Source: an uncultured Holophagales bacterium (GTDB lineage: Bacteria > Acidobacteriota > Thermoanaerobaculia > UBA5066). From it: a stretch of 6,381 nt of DNA. A program made the translations under genes and the position numbers. Positions within the stretch are counted from its first letter, which is position 1; each line of letters begins with the position of its first letter. The notes beneath the pieces are model-generated. The model did no database searches. It saw nothing but the letters and a program-made list of their open reading frames with translations, and had not been told where the DNA came from. Where the stretch lies: positions 1 through 6,381 of the forward strand of contig CALBDV010000482.1 of assembly GCA_937927565.1 (NCBI GenBank), written 5' to 3'. Shown here piece after piece: positions 1-5,571 of this stretch.

Positions 1-158
1 ACGACCTCTGTGATTCTCTGCCCCTCGGCCGGAAGCGCCGGAAGCGCCGCCAGCGCGAGAACGGCGATCGCTGTGCACGCGCCGCGAACGCCGAGCCGGA
101 CGCCGGAAAGGCGGGACGAAGGCTTCCCCGAGAGGGAACGACGAACTGTCTTAGGCAT
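1..158 (-). CDS. 5' fragment of an exported protein (signal peptide), gene continues beyond left edge
   Basis: Read on the minus strand, an ATG at 158-156 opens a frame without stops to the window edge, giving 52 visible codons. An AGGA ribosome-binding core (166-169) sits 7 bases upstream, which fixes the start. The product begins with a basic stretch (MPKTVRRS, then several Arg up to about residue 25). A hydrophobic core follows at about 28-43 (ACTAIAVLALAALPALP), then a probable signal-peptidase I site after ALPA near residue 44, with the mature chain starting EGQRITEV. This is a standard Sec-type signal peptide with a rather long n-region. The ALPALPA segment is encoded by a perfect 9-base tandem repeat (31-39 and 40-48). 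The mature domain is off the window, so no function can be given; it may be periplasmic, outer-membrane or secreted. It is transcribed divergently from the large secreted protein gene at 402. Confidence 0.72.
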   Translation of the reverse strand, partial: MPKTVRRSLSGKPSSRLSGVRLGVRGACTAIAVLALAALPALPAEGQRITEV

Positions 159-198
159 TGATCTTTCCTCGCACGGGCCGGTCGAACCGAAACGCGCG

Positions 199-204
199 AT
201 TCTA
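199..204 (-). promoter_or_regulatory. candidate -10 element for the leftward exported gene
   Basis: On the minus strand this reads TAGAAT, a 5/6 match to the sigma-70 -10 consensus, placed so that a start about 7 bases downstream would give a leader of roughly 33 bases. No good -35 lies at 16-18 bases. The nearest TTGACA-like hexamer (GTGACA, 234-239) is 29 bases away, too far for a normal promoter. The hexamer could be chance, or the promoter could depend on an activator. Confidence 0.3.
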
Positions 205-212
205 CCGCCCAT

Positions 213-229
213 CGAGGCGGCGCGCCTCG
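213..229. promoter_or_regulatory. perfect 7-bp inverted repeat, possible operator
   Basis: CGAGGCG (213-219) and CGCCTCG (223-229) are perfect inverted copies separated by GCG. The site lies between two divergent genes, just upstream of the candidate leftward -10. That suits either a dimeric regulator site or a short hairpin. GC-rich DNA produces such palindromes by chance fairly often, so the regulatory reading is an inference from position. Confidence 0.3.
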
Positions 230-289
230 TCGATGTCACGATCCGGGCGGGGCGTAGCGTCGCCACCCGTCCCCGCCCGGTCCTGTTTC

Positions 290-318
290 TTGCGGCGCCG
301 TCTCGTCTCCCCTATCGT
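290..318 (+). promoter_or_regulatory. candidate sigma-70-like promoter for the large secreted protein gene
   Basis: TTGCGG (290-295) and TATCGT (313-318) are separated by exactly 17 bases. They match the -35 and -10 consensus at 3/6 and 4/6 positions. The -10 lies about 84 bases before the ATG at 402, leaving a leader of about 75 bases. The match is weak and the call rests mainly on spacing and position in a divergent intergenic region. Confidence 0.27.
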
Positions 319-386
319 TCCGTGCCGCAATGCAGCTCGAGGTGAGTCCCAGGCGTAGAGGCTGCCGCTCTGCCTGCCCGCGACTC

Positions 387-395
387 GGAAGGGGA
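387..395 (+). promoter_or_regulatory. ribosome-binding site that sets the start at 402
   Basis: GGAAGGGGA lies 6 bases before the ATG at 402. The longer in-frame start at 330 would add 24 Arg-rich residues in front of the signal peptide, so 402 is preferred. Confidence 0.65.
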
Positions 396-401
396 TTCCG
401 G

Positions 402-3400
402 ATGAACCACGCCACGCCACGCGCCAACCCCGTTCTCGTCGCCCCGGTGCTCCTCGCCCTATCGGCGCTCCTCGCTCCCGCGCCCCGTCTCGCGGCCGAC
501 ACCAACTCGTGGAGTCCCATCGGACCAGCAGGAACGACAGTCACCGCCCTGGCGGTGTCGCCCGCGAGCTCGTCGACGGTCGTGGCGGGAACGGCGACGG
601 GATATTCGGTTACGAGAAACGGCGGCACCACCTGGAGCGCCGTCTCGACGGGCTACGAGACCACGGTGATCGCGTTCGACCCGTCCAACGCCTCCATCGT
701 CTATGCCGGAACGGGCGGTGCTCTCGGCCGAAGCGACGACGCCGGCGCGACCTACGTTCCCGTGCTCCTCGAGTCGACCTGGTCCCTGGCGATCGACCCC
801 TCCTCGCCGGCCACGCTCTATGCCGGGACGGTCGACCACATCTACAAGAGCACGGACCGCGGCCTGACGTGGGGCGTCGCCTACACGGGACCCGGGCACA
901 GCTTCGTCAACGCGCTGGCGGTCGATCCGGGGAACTCCCAGGTCGTCTGGGCGGCGATGACGTTCGGCGGCGTCAAGAAGAGCACGAACGGCGGCGCGAC
1001 CTGGACCTCGATCGCGGGAACTCCACCGGCCGGCGCAGCGCCGTCCTCGGTGGTGGCGATCGCCGTCCACCCGACGAGCTCGAGCACCGTGCTGATGCTC
1101 GGAATGGACGGCGTCTACCGGACGACGGACGGTGGGACGACCTGGACCCGGGTGACGGGCCTCCATTCCTGGAACGGCGACCTCGTCGCCGACCAGGCGG
1201 CTCCCGGCACGTTCTACGCTTCGGGTTCCGACGGCGTCGCGTTCTCCGCGGATGGCGGAGCCACGTGGAACCACCTCGACTCCGGCCTGACGAACACCGA
1301 CGTCCGGGCCCTCGCGATCGACCCGGCCGACCACACCCGCATCTATGCCGGAACGGCCGGGGCCGGCGTCTTCTCGATGACCGTCGACTCCGGCGGCGCC
1401 CCGACCCTCCGGGTCACCTCGCCGAACGGCGGCGAGGCGTGGCAGGTCGGCTCCGTGCACCCGATCACCTGGACCGCCAGCGGCGCCATCGCGAACGTGA
1501 AGATCGAATACTCGACCACGTCGCCGTGGGACGGGCAGCTCGTCGACCCTGAGGTCATCGTGGCGAGCACCCCGAACACAGGCTCGTACTCCTGGACCGT
1601 CCCCTTTGCGATGTCGAAGGTCTGTCACGTTCGCGTGAGCGACGCGGCGGGATCGACCTCGGACACCAGCGACGCCGCCTTCGAGATCATGAACTGCGGC
1701 TTCATCGGGCTCTCCCCCCCGTTCTCGCAGTCGTTCGGCCCGGCCGGAGGGCGGGGAACGATCCAGGTGACGCCGTCCATGGGCTGCTCCTGGTCCGTCA
1801 CGTCCGACGACTCCTGGATCGTCGTCACCTCGGGCTGGAGCGGCACCGGCTCCGGAAGCCTCACCTACTCCGTCGCGCCGAACCTCGACTCCTCGCCACG
1901 GTCCGGAACGCTCGCGATCGGCGGCAAGTCCTTCTCGGTGGATCAGTCCGGCGGGACTCCTTCGACCGAAGGGGTCGTCTTCGTCCCGATCGTCCTCGAC
2001 GTTTTCGGCGTCGCGCCCTCCCACTACACGTCGGAGCTGACGCTGACGAACCGCTCCGATCGCGACGCCTCCGTCCGGCTCACCTACACCGGAGCCTCGA
2101 CGCTCGGCGGCGGCTCCGGCACCGCGCAGGTCACCCTCCCCGCACGCCGGCAGATCATCGAGCCCGACGCCCTGGCCTTCCTCTCGCGACTGGGCGCACC
2201 GATCCCCGCTTCCGGCAACCGAGGCGGGACACTGTCCGTCGCCGTCAGCGGCGTCCCGTCCCTCTCCGACGTCGCCGCGACGGTCCGAACGACGACGGCC
2301 GTCGCCAACGGCCAGGCGGGCCTGGCCTACGGCGGGACCCCGGCCTGGAGGGCCCTCACCGGGACGGCGTACGTCTGCGGGCTCCGCGAGAACGCGACCG
2401 ACCGCTCGAACGTGGCATTCCAGAACGCCGGCACCCCGGCCGAGGGGGATGTCACCCTGCGCGTGACCGTCTGCTCGGGCGATTCGGCCACCCGGATCGT
2501 CCGCCCGGACGTGACGCTTCCGCCGGGCGGTTTCCTGCAGGTCGGAGGCGTCCTCGGTGAGCACGGCATGACGAACGGCTTCGTGAAGGTCGAACGCGTC
2601 GGCGGGACGGCACCGTACTTCGCATACGGCGTGGTGAACGACCAGGCCAACTCCGACGGGTCCTTCATCCCTCCGCAGCTGGCGACGACCGCGGCCGTCT
2701 CCGGCCTCACGATTCCCGTCGTCATCGAGGCGAGCGTCTACACGAGCGAGCTCGTCGCGACGAACTGGTCGACCCGCGCCCGGACGCTGACCCTGTCCTT
2801 CGTCTCCGATCAGGTGGATCGACCCGCGCACACCGCTTCCGTCTCGCTCCCGCTCGGAGCCGGTGCGCAGGTGATCCTGCCGAACGTCTTCCAGTACTTC
2901 CGCGACCACGGGGCTCCCGGAATCGGGCCGGCGGGGAGCGGCTACGTCGGCGCTCTTTTCGTCACTTCGAGCGACGCGGATCTCTCCGGAATCGTCGTCG
3001 GCGCACGCACGTCGGCGCCGGGAGGCGGGGGCAGGTACGGTCTCTTCTACCCGGCGACGCCCTCCGGCGGGGCATCGAACGAGACGGCGTGGCTCTACGG
3101 TCTCCAGCAGAACGGTTCGAACCGGACGAACCTCGCCATCGTGAATACCGGCGAAGCCGGGGGCGGCGACGACGTCTTCGCCGTCGACGTCTACGACGGC
3201 GCGACCGGGCAGCTCGTTCACTCGGAGAGCGGGCTCACCATCCCGGCAAGAGGCTGGTGGCAGAAGAACACCGTTCTCTCCGCCTGGGCCCCCGGCACCA
3301 CGCACGGCTATGCCCGGATCCGCCGGACCTCGGGCGAAGGCCCGTTCCTCGCCTACGCCGTCATCAACGACGGCGGCGAGCCTCAACAACGAAGTGACGA

Positions 3401-3428
3401 CGGTGCGTTCCTTCCCGCGTCAGACTGA
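402..3428 (+). CDS. secreted multidomain protein: Asp-box beta-propeller, Kre9/Knh1-like, BACON and duplicated C-terminal module
   Basis: A 1008-residue exported protein with no recognised enzyme domain, probably for adhesion or binding outside the cytoplasm. Residues 1-32 are a Sec signal peptide (hydrophobic core about 11-25, likely cleavage after LAA). Residues about 33-330 carry a repeating motif of the form [I/L]YAG...S.D.G.TW. Asp-box cores end at W78, Y118, W157, W201, W248 and W289, and a seventh blade (IYAGTAGAGVFSM) lacks the box. This suggests a seven-bladed BNR/sortilin-like propeller. Residues 334-430 (TSPNGGEAW...ITWTASG...YSWTVP...VRVSDA) match the Ser/Thr-rich Kre9/Knh1-like family. 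Residues 432-517 (CSWSVTSDDSWI...RSGTLAIGGKSFSVDQSG) match a BACON domain, a fold often linked to carbohydrate or mucin binding. Residues 524-760 and 769-1008 are two diverged copies of one module. No sortase signal, C-terminal membrane anchor or obvious type IX sorting domain is visible. Domain names are from motif recognition; the substrate is unknown. Confidence 0.87.
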   Translation: MNHATPRANPVLVAPVLLALSALLAPAPRLAADTNSWSPIGPAGTTVTALAVSPASSSTVVAGTATGYSVTRNGGTTWSAVSTGYETTVIAFDPSNASIVYAGTGGALGRSDDAGATYVPVLLESTWSLAIDPSSPATLYAGTVDHIYKSTDRGLTWGVAYTGPGHSFVNALAVDPGNSQVVWAAMTFGGVKKSTNGGATWTSIAGTPPAGAAPSSVVAIAVHPTSSSTVLMLGMDGVYRTTDGGTTWTRVTGLHSWNGDLVADQAAPGTFYASGSDGVAFSADGGATWNHLDSGLTNTDVRALAIDPADHTRIYAGTAGAGVFSMTVDSGGAPTLRVTSPNGGEAWQVGSVHPITWTASGAIANVKIEYSTTSPWDGQLVDPEVIVASTPNTGSYSWTVPFAMSKVCHVRVSDAAGSTSDTSDAAFEIMNCGFIGLSPPFSQSFGPAGGRGTIQVTPSMGCSWSVTSDDSWIVVTSGWSGTGSGSLTYSVAPNLDSSPRSGTLAIGGKSFSVDQSGGTPSTEGVVFVPIVLDVFGVAPSHYTSELTLTNRSDRDASVRLTYTGASTLGGGSGTAQVTLPARRQIIEPDALAFLSRLGAPIPASGNRGGTLSVAVSGVPSLSDVAATVRTTTAVANGQAGLAYGGTPAWRALTGTAYVCGLRENATDRSNVAFQNAGTPAEGDVTLRVTVCSGDSATRIVRPDVTLPPGGFLQVGGVLGEHGMTNGFVKVERVGGTAPYFAYGVVNDQANSDGSFIPPQLATTAAVSGLTIPVVIEASVYTSELVATNWSTRARTLTLSFVSDQVDRPAHTASVSLPLGAGAQVILPNVFQYFRDHGAPGIGPAGSGYVGALFVTSSDADLSGIVVGARTSAPGGGGRYGLFYPATPSGGASNETAWLYGLQQNGSNRTNLAIVNTGEAGGGDDVFAVDVYDGATGQLVHSESGLTIPARGWWQKNTVLSAWAPGTTHGYARIRRTSGEGPFLAYAVINDGGEPQQRSDDGAFLPASD
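1974..3425 (+). repeat. protein-level tandem duplication of a ~237-residue module (each with two halves)
   Basis: Within the secreted protein, residues 524-760 and 769-1008 align along their whole length. First halves: VPIVLDVFG...YTSELTLTN against IPVVIEAS...YTSELVATN; then a leucine/proline stretch before ALAFLSRLGAPI against VFQYFRDHGAPG; then ATVRTT against VGARTS; then GLAY against GLFY. Second halves start at residues 655 and 895: TAYVCGLRENATDRSNVAF against TAWLYGLQQNGSNRTNLAI; then APYFAYGVVND against GPFLAYAVIND, ending DGSFIPP against DGAFLPA. The order is a-b-a-b. Copies are clearly diverged at both DNA and protein level, so the duplication is old. From memory, this module recurs at the C-terminus of secreted proteins in Acidobacteriota-like genomes; it has no name I can give with confidence. 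Confidence 0.8.
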
Positions 3429-3439
3429 GTGACTCCTCG

Positions 3440-3469
3440 GCCTGACCCGATCCGCCGCGATGGTCAGGC
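3440..3469. terminator. 8-bp inverted repeat between convergent genes, possible bidirectional terminator
   Basis: GCCTGACC (3440-3447) and GGTCAGGC (3462-3469) are perfect inverted copies with a 14-base loop. The repeat falls in the 35-bp gap between convergent genes and overlaps the stop codon of the minus-strand gene. There is no T-tract on either side, so it is not a classical intrinsic terminator. The position is the main support. Confidence 0.35.
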
Positions 3470-3937
3470 GACCTGGAGAGAAACCAGCGAGGCGACTGCC
3501 GCGCCCTTGCTGATGTCGGGGGTGATCTCCAGCTCGAGCGCCGCCACCCCCTGCAGGTCGAAGCTGTACTCCTCGATCTCGCGCGTCGCGCCGCCCGGGC
3601 TGAACGTGTACTGCTGCCTCACGAGAGGCCGGCCCGCCTTCTCCCCCGCCGGGATCCACGAGAGGGCGAACTCCTGCGTCCTCTCGGCGTGACTCTCTTC
3701 GAAGACGAGGCGGACCCGCCGGATCCGCTGCGGCTCGTCGAAGAGGACGCGGACTCGCTGGGGTCCCGATCCCGCCGCCCGCCAGCCGTCCCCATTGCCG
3801 GGGACGAGCGCGGACTCGATGGGATGGGCGGGGTCCTCGGACGTGATCTCGACCCGGGCGAGAGCCTCCAGGTTCAGGAAGCTCCCCTCCACGGTGCGCT
3901 CGTCCCTGGCTTCCTGAGCGATGACCTGCTTGCGCAT
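3464..3937 (-). CDS. small cytoplasmic protein resembling a discoidin/F5-8-type carbohydrate-binding fold
   Basis: 157 residues, with no signal peptide or membrane segment, so probably cytoplasmic. The start MRKQVIAQ is chosen because an AAGGAAGGG site lies 8 bases upstream; a start 33 bases earlier has a weaker site and adds an Arg/Gln-rich tail. Recognisable blocks are LARVEITSEDPAHPIESAL (about 26-44), GDGWRAAGSGPQRVRVLFD (49-67), RRVRLVFEE (73-81), RTQEFALSW, then a Gln/Phe-Ser-Pro segment and a last strand block with LELEITPDIS. The pattern (SED..HPIESAL...GWRA...Q.IR..FDEP..IRRV.L.FEE) fits a galactose-binding-like beta-sandwich, as in discoidin or XRCC1-type domains. Similar bacterial proteins are usually annotated 'carbohydrate-binding protein' without experimental support. 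It lies 171 bp downstream of glgC on the same strand, so a link to glycogen is possible but unproven. It converges on the large secreted protein gene. Confidence 0.75.
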   Translation of the reverse strand: MRKQVIAQEARDERTVEGSFLNLEALARVEITSEDPAHPIESALVPGNGDGWRAAGSGPQRVRVLFDEPQRIRRVRLVFEESHAERTQEFALSWIPAGEKAGRPLVRQQYTFSPGGATREIEEYSFDLQGVAALELEITPDISKGAAVASLVSLQVA

Positions 3938-3945
3938 GGGCTGTT

Positions 3946-3952
3946 CCCTTCC
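3946..3952 (-). promoter_or_regulatory. ribosome-binding site that sets the start at 3937
   Basis: On the minus strand GGAAGGG, within AAGGAAGGGAA (3944-3954), lies 8 bases before the ATG at 3937. It supports this start over the upstream in-frame ATG at 3970. Confidence 0.6.
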
Positions 3953-4056
3953 TTGCCGCCTCCTCAGCATAGTCCCGGTCCATCGCGATCAGCGGAGGAA
4001 AGGCCGCGCACGACGCCCGCCACCGACCTTCCGTCCGGCGAGAGAAGGACCTCGTC

Positions 4057-4072
4057 GACCCCTTCCGGGGTC
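4057..4072 (-). terminator. GNRA-type hairpin downstream of glgC, possible terminator or processing site
   Basis: On the minus strand GACCCC-GGAA-GGGGTC forms a perfect 6-bp stem closed by a GGAA (GNRA) tetraloop, starting 37 bases after the glgC stop. A pyrimidine-rich stretch follows (CCTTCTCTC) but there is no U-tract. It could attenuate or stabilise the glgC transcript before the downstream discoidin-like gene, or be chance in GC-rich DNA. Confidence 0.35.
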
Positions 4073-4108
4073 ACGGCCCCCACCGCCTCGCCTGGCCCGC
4101 CCGGAGGG

Positions 4109-5410
4109 CTACAGGGAGAAGTCCTTCGGGACGACGACGATGTAGTCGTTGCTCCCGCTGAGCGACACCGTCTTCAGTCCGCGCCGGTCGTCCTCGCCCC
4201 GGTCGTAGCCGATCGACATGTTCTCCGAGAGATGGACGTTCTTGTCGATGATCGCGTTGCGGACGCGGCAGCGCCGGCCGATGCTGGTTTCGGTGAGGAT
4301 CCCCCCACGGAGCTCTCCGCCCAGGAGCACCGACTTCTCGATCAACGCCCAGCTGTGAACGTAGACGCCGGAGCCGAGGACCGACTCGCGCACCGTGGCG
4401 CCGCTCACGATGACGCCGTCCGCGACGATCGAGTTGACGGCGATTCCCGTGCGACCGGGCATCTCGTGGACGAACTTGGCGGGCGGGAAATGACCGGGGG
4501 CCGCGAAGAGGGGAAAATGCTCGCCGTAGACGTTGAACTTCGGGTGGGGCTGTACCAGGTCGAGGTTGGCGAGCCAGTACTGCTCCAGCGTGCCGACGTC
4601 GCGCCAGTAGTCGGAATCGCTGGATCTCGGCACGAGCTCCTTCCGACGCGTTCCCTCGTGCTTGAGGAACTCCCACTCGGGGATGACGTTCCGCTCCGAG
4701 AAGTCGTACGCGTAGACCGCGGTCCCCTTCCGGAGGAGCGCGGGGATCACGTCCTTGCCGAAATCGAGGAGGTCGTTGTCGAGCCCGCTCCGCAGGCAGT
4801 CCGTCTCGAAGAGGTAGATCCCCATCGAGGCGAGGCAATCGGACGTTCCGGGAATCATCTTCGGCTCGTCCGGCTTCTCCTCGAACCCGACGATCCGTCC
4901 CGTCTCGTCCACCTCCATCACGCCGAAGTTCCCGCGCGCCTCCTCGGCCGGAAGCCGTACGCAGGCCACGGTGAGACCGGCGTGCTTCTCGTCGTGAAGA
5001 GCTCGCAGGAGCCGGTAGTCCATCTTGTAGACGTGGTCGCCGGAAAGGACCAGGACGAGCCGCGGCCGCTTGTTCTCGATGAAGTTGGCATTCTGGCGGA
5101 TGGCGTCGGCCGTCCCCTGGTACCAGCTGTTCCCGAGCTTCTGCTGGGCCGGGACCTCGTCGATGAACTGGTCCAGGCGCGAGCTGAACAGGTTCCAGCC
5201 CGACTTGAGGTGGTTCGACAGCGAGTACGACTTGTACTGCGTGAGGACGTAGATCCGCCGAAGCCCCGAGTTGACGCAGTTGGAGAGGGTGAAGTCGATG
5301 ATCCGGAAAATGCCGCCGAAAGGAACCGCCGGCTTGGCCCGAACGTCGGTCAGCGGCCGCAGACGCTCCCCCTGTCCCCCGGCCATGACGAACGTGAGGG
5401 TGTCTTCCAT
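4109..5410 (-). CDS. glgC: glucose-1-phosphate adenylyltransferase (ADP-glucose pyrophosphorylase)
   Basis: Makes ADP-glucose and pyrophosphate from ATP and glucose-1-phosphate in the cytoplasm, the regulated first step of bacterial glycogen synthesis. The 433 residues compare with 431 in E. coli GlgC. The start MEDTLTFVMAGG is fixed by AGGAG (5417-5421) 6 bases upstream. The nucleotidyltransferase domain covers about 1-280: AGGQGERLRPLT (10-21), RAKPAVPFGG (24-33), FRIIDFTLSNCVNSG (35-49), GTADAIRQN (99-107), SGDHVYK with the catalytic-type Asp125, NFGVMEVDE (161-169), FEEKP with the sugar-phosphate Lys179, LASMGIY (193-199), and YWRDVGT with Asp271. The remainder (about 300-433) is a left-handed beta-helix with hexapeptide-like repeats. 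All core catalytic residues are present. Oddities: the N-terminus is about 17 residues shorter than in E. coli, the residue matching the activator Lys39 is Val23, and about 15 extra residues precede YWRDVGT. It is divergent from the cysteine-motif gene and upstream of the discoidin-like gene. Confidence 0.97.
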   Translation of the reverse strand: MEDTLTFVMAGGQGERLRPLTDVRAKPAVPFGGIFRIIDFTLSNCVNSGLRRIYVLTQYKSYSLSNHLKSGWNLFSSRLDQFIDEVPAQQKLGNSWYQGTADAIRQNANFIENKRPRLVLVLSGDHVYKMDYRLLRALHDEKHAGLTVACVRLPAEEARGNFGVMEVDETGRIVGFEEKPDEPKMIPGTSDCLASMGIYLFETDCLRSGLDNDLLDFGKDVIPALLRKGTAVYAYDFSERNVIPEWEFLKHEGTRRKELVPRSSDSDYWRDVGTLEQYWLANLDLVQPHPKFNVYGEHFPLFAAPGHFPPAKFVHEMPGRTGIAVNSIVADGVIVSGATVRESVLGSGVYVHSWALIEKSVLLGGELRGGILTETSIGRRCRVRNAIIDKNVHLSENMSIGYDRGEDDRRGLKTVSLSGSNDYIVVVPKDFSL

Positions 5411-5434
5411 CGTTCTCTCCTCTCGCGCGGCTCC

Positions 5435-5444
5435 CCTGCGCAGG
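5435..5444. promoter_or_regulatory. 10-bp palindrome in the glgC leader region
   Basis: CCTGCGCAGG is a perfect palindrome about 25 bases upstream of the glgC ATG, in the 161-bp region between divergent genes. No convincing -10/-35 pair was found in this region on either strand. The palindrome is short and may be chance. Confidence 0.18.
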
Positions 5445-5558
5445 CTCGCAACGTGTGAGCTTAGCGCTTGAAGGCCGTCCTGTGGCGGAATCGGTCCCGA
5501 ACCGGAGGAGAATCCCCGGCACGATGCGCCTGGCTCGGAACGAAGCCCGGCGGAGGAC

Positions 5559-5563
5559 GAGGA
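5559..5563 (+). promoter_or_regulatory. ribosome-binding site favouring the start at 5572
   Basis: GAGGA lies 8 bases before the ATG at 5572, with a second GGAGG at 5552-5556. The alternative start at 5524 has GGAGGAG (5504-5510) at a longer spacing of 13 bases, so that start cannot be excluded. Confidence 0.5.
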
Positions 5564-5571
5564 CAACGGAC

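Noticed and set aside
10..345. A 111-codon plus-strand open frame near the left edge
   Set aside because: It overlaps the start of the exported minus-strand gene and the divergent regulatory region, has no ribosome site, and has a low-complexity Ser/Arg/Pro composition.
330..401. A longer start for the large secreted protein at 330
   Set aside because: It would put 24 Arg-rich residues before the signal peptide and lacks a comparably good ribosome site. The ATG at 402 has GGAAGGGGA 6 bases upstream.
459..3389. A 976-codon open frame antisense to the secreted protein
   Set aside because: It is rich in Arg, Gly, Asp and Val in the low-complexity manner of GC-rich antisense frames. It has no recognisable domain, and the opposite strand encodes clear domains over the same span.
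3938..4108. A possible small gene between glgC and the discoidin-like gene
   Set aside because: The open frames here are extensions of frames antisense or out of frame to the neighbours, and none has its own start with a ribosome site and a plausible product.
3689..5458. A 589-codon plus-strand open frame antisense to glgC and the small gene
   Set aside because: It lies opposite a near-certain glgC. Its product has no motif, and its length is explained by high-GC codon use on the other strand.
5411..5566. An extended GlgC start at 5566, adding 52 residues
   Set aside because: The extra stretch has no resemblance to GlgC N-termini, while a strong AGGAG site sits directly before the ATG at 5410 and the product from there is of normal family length.
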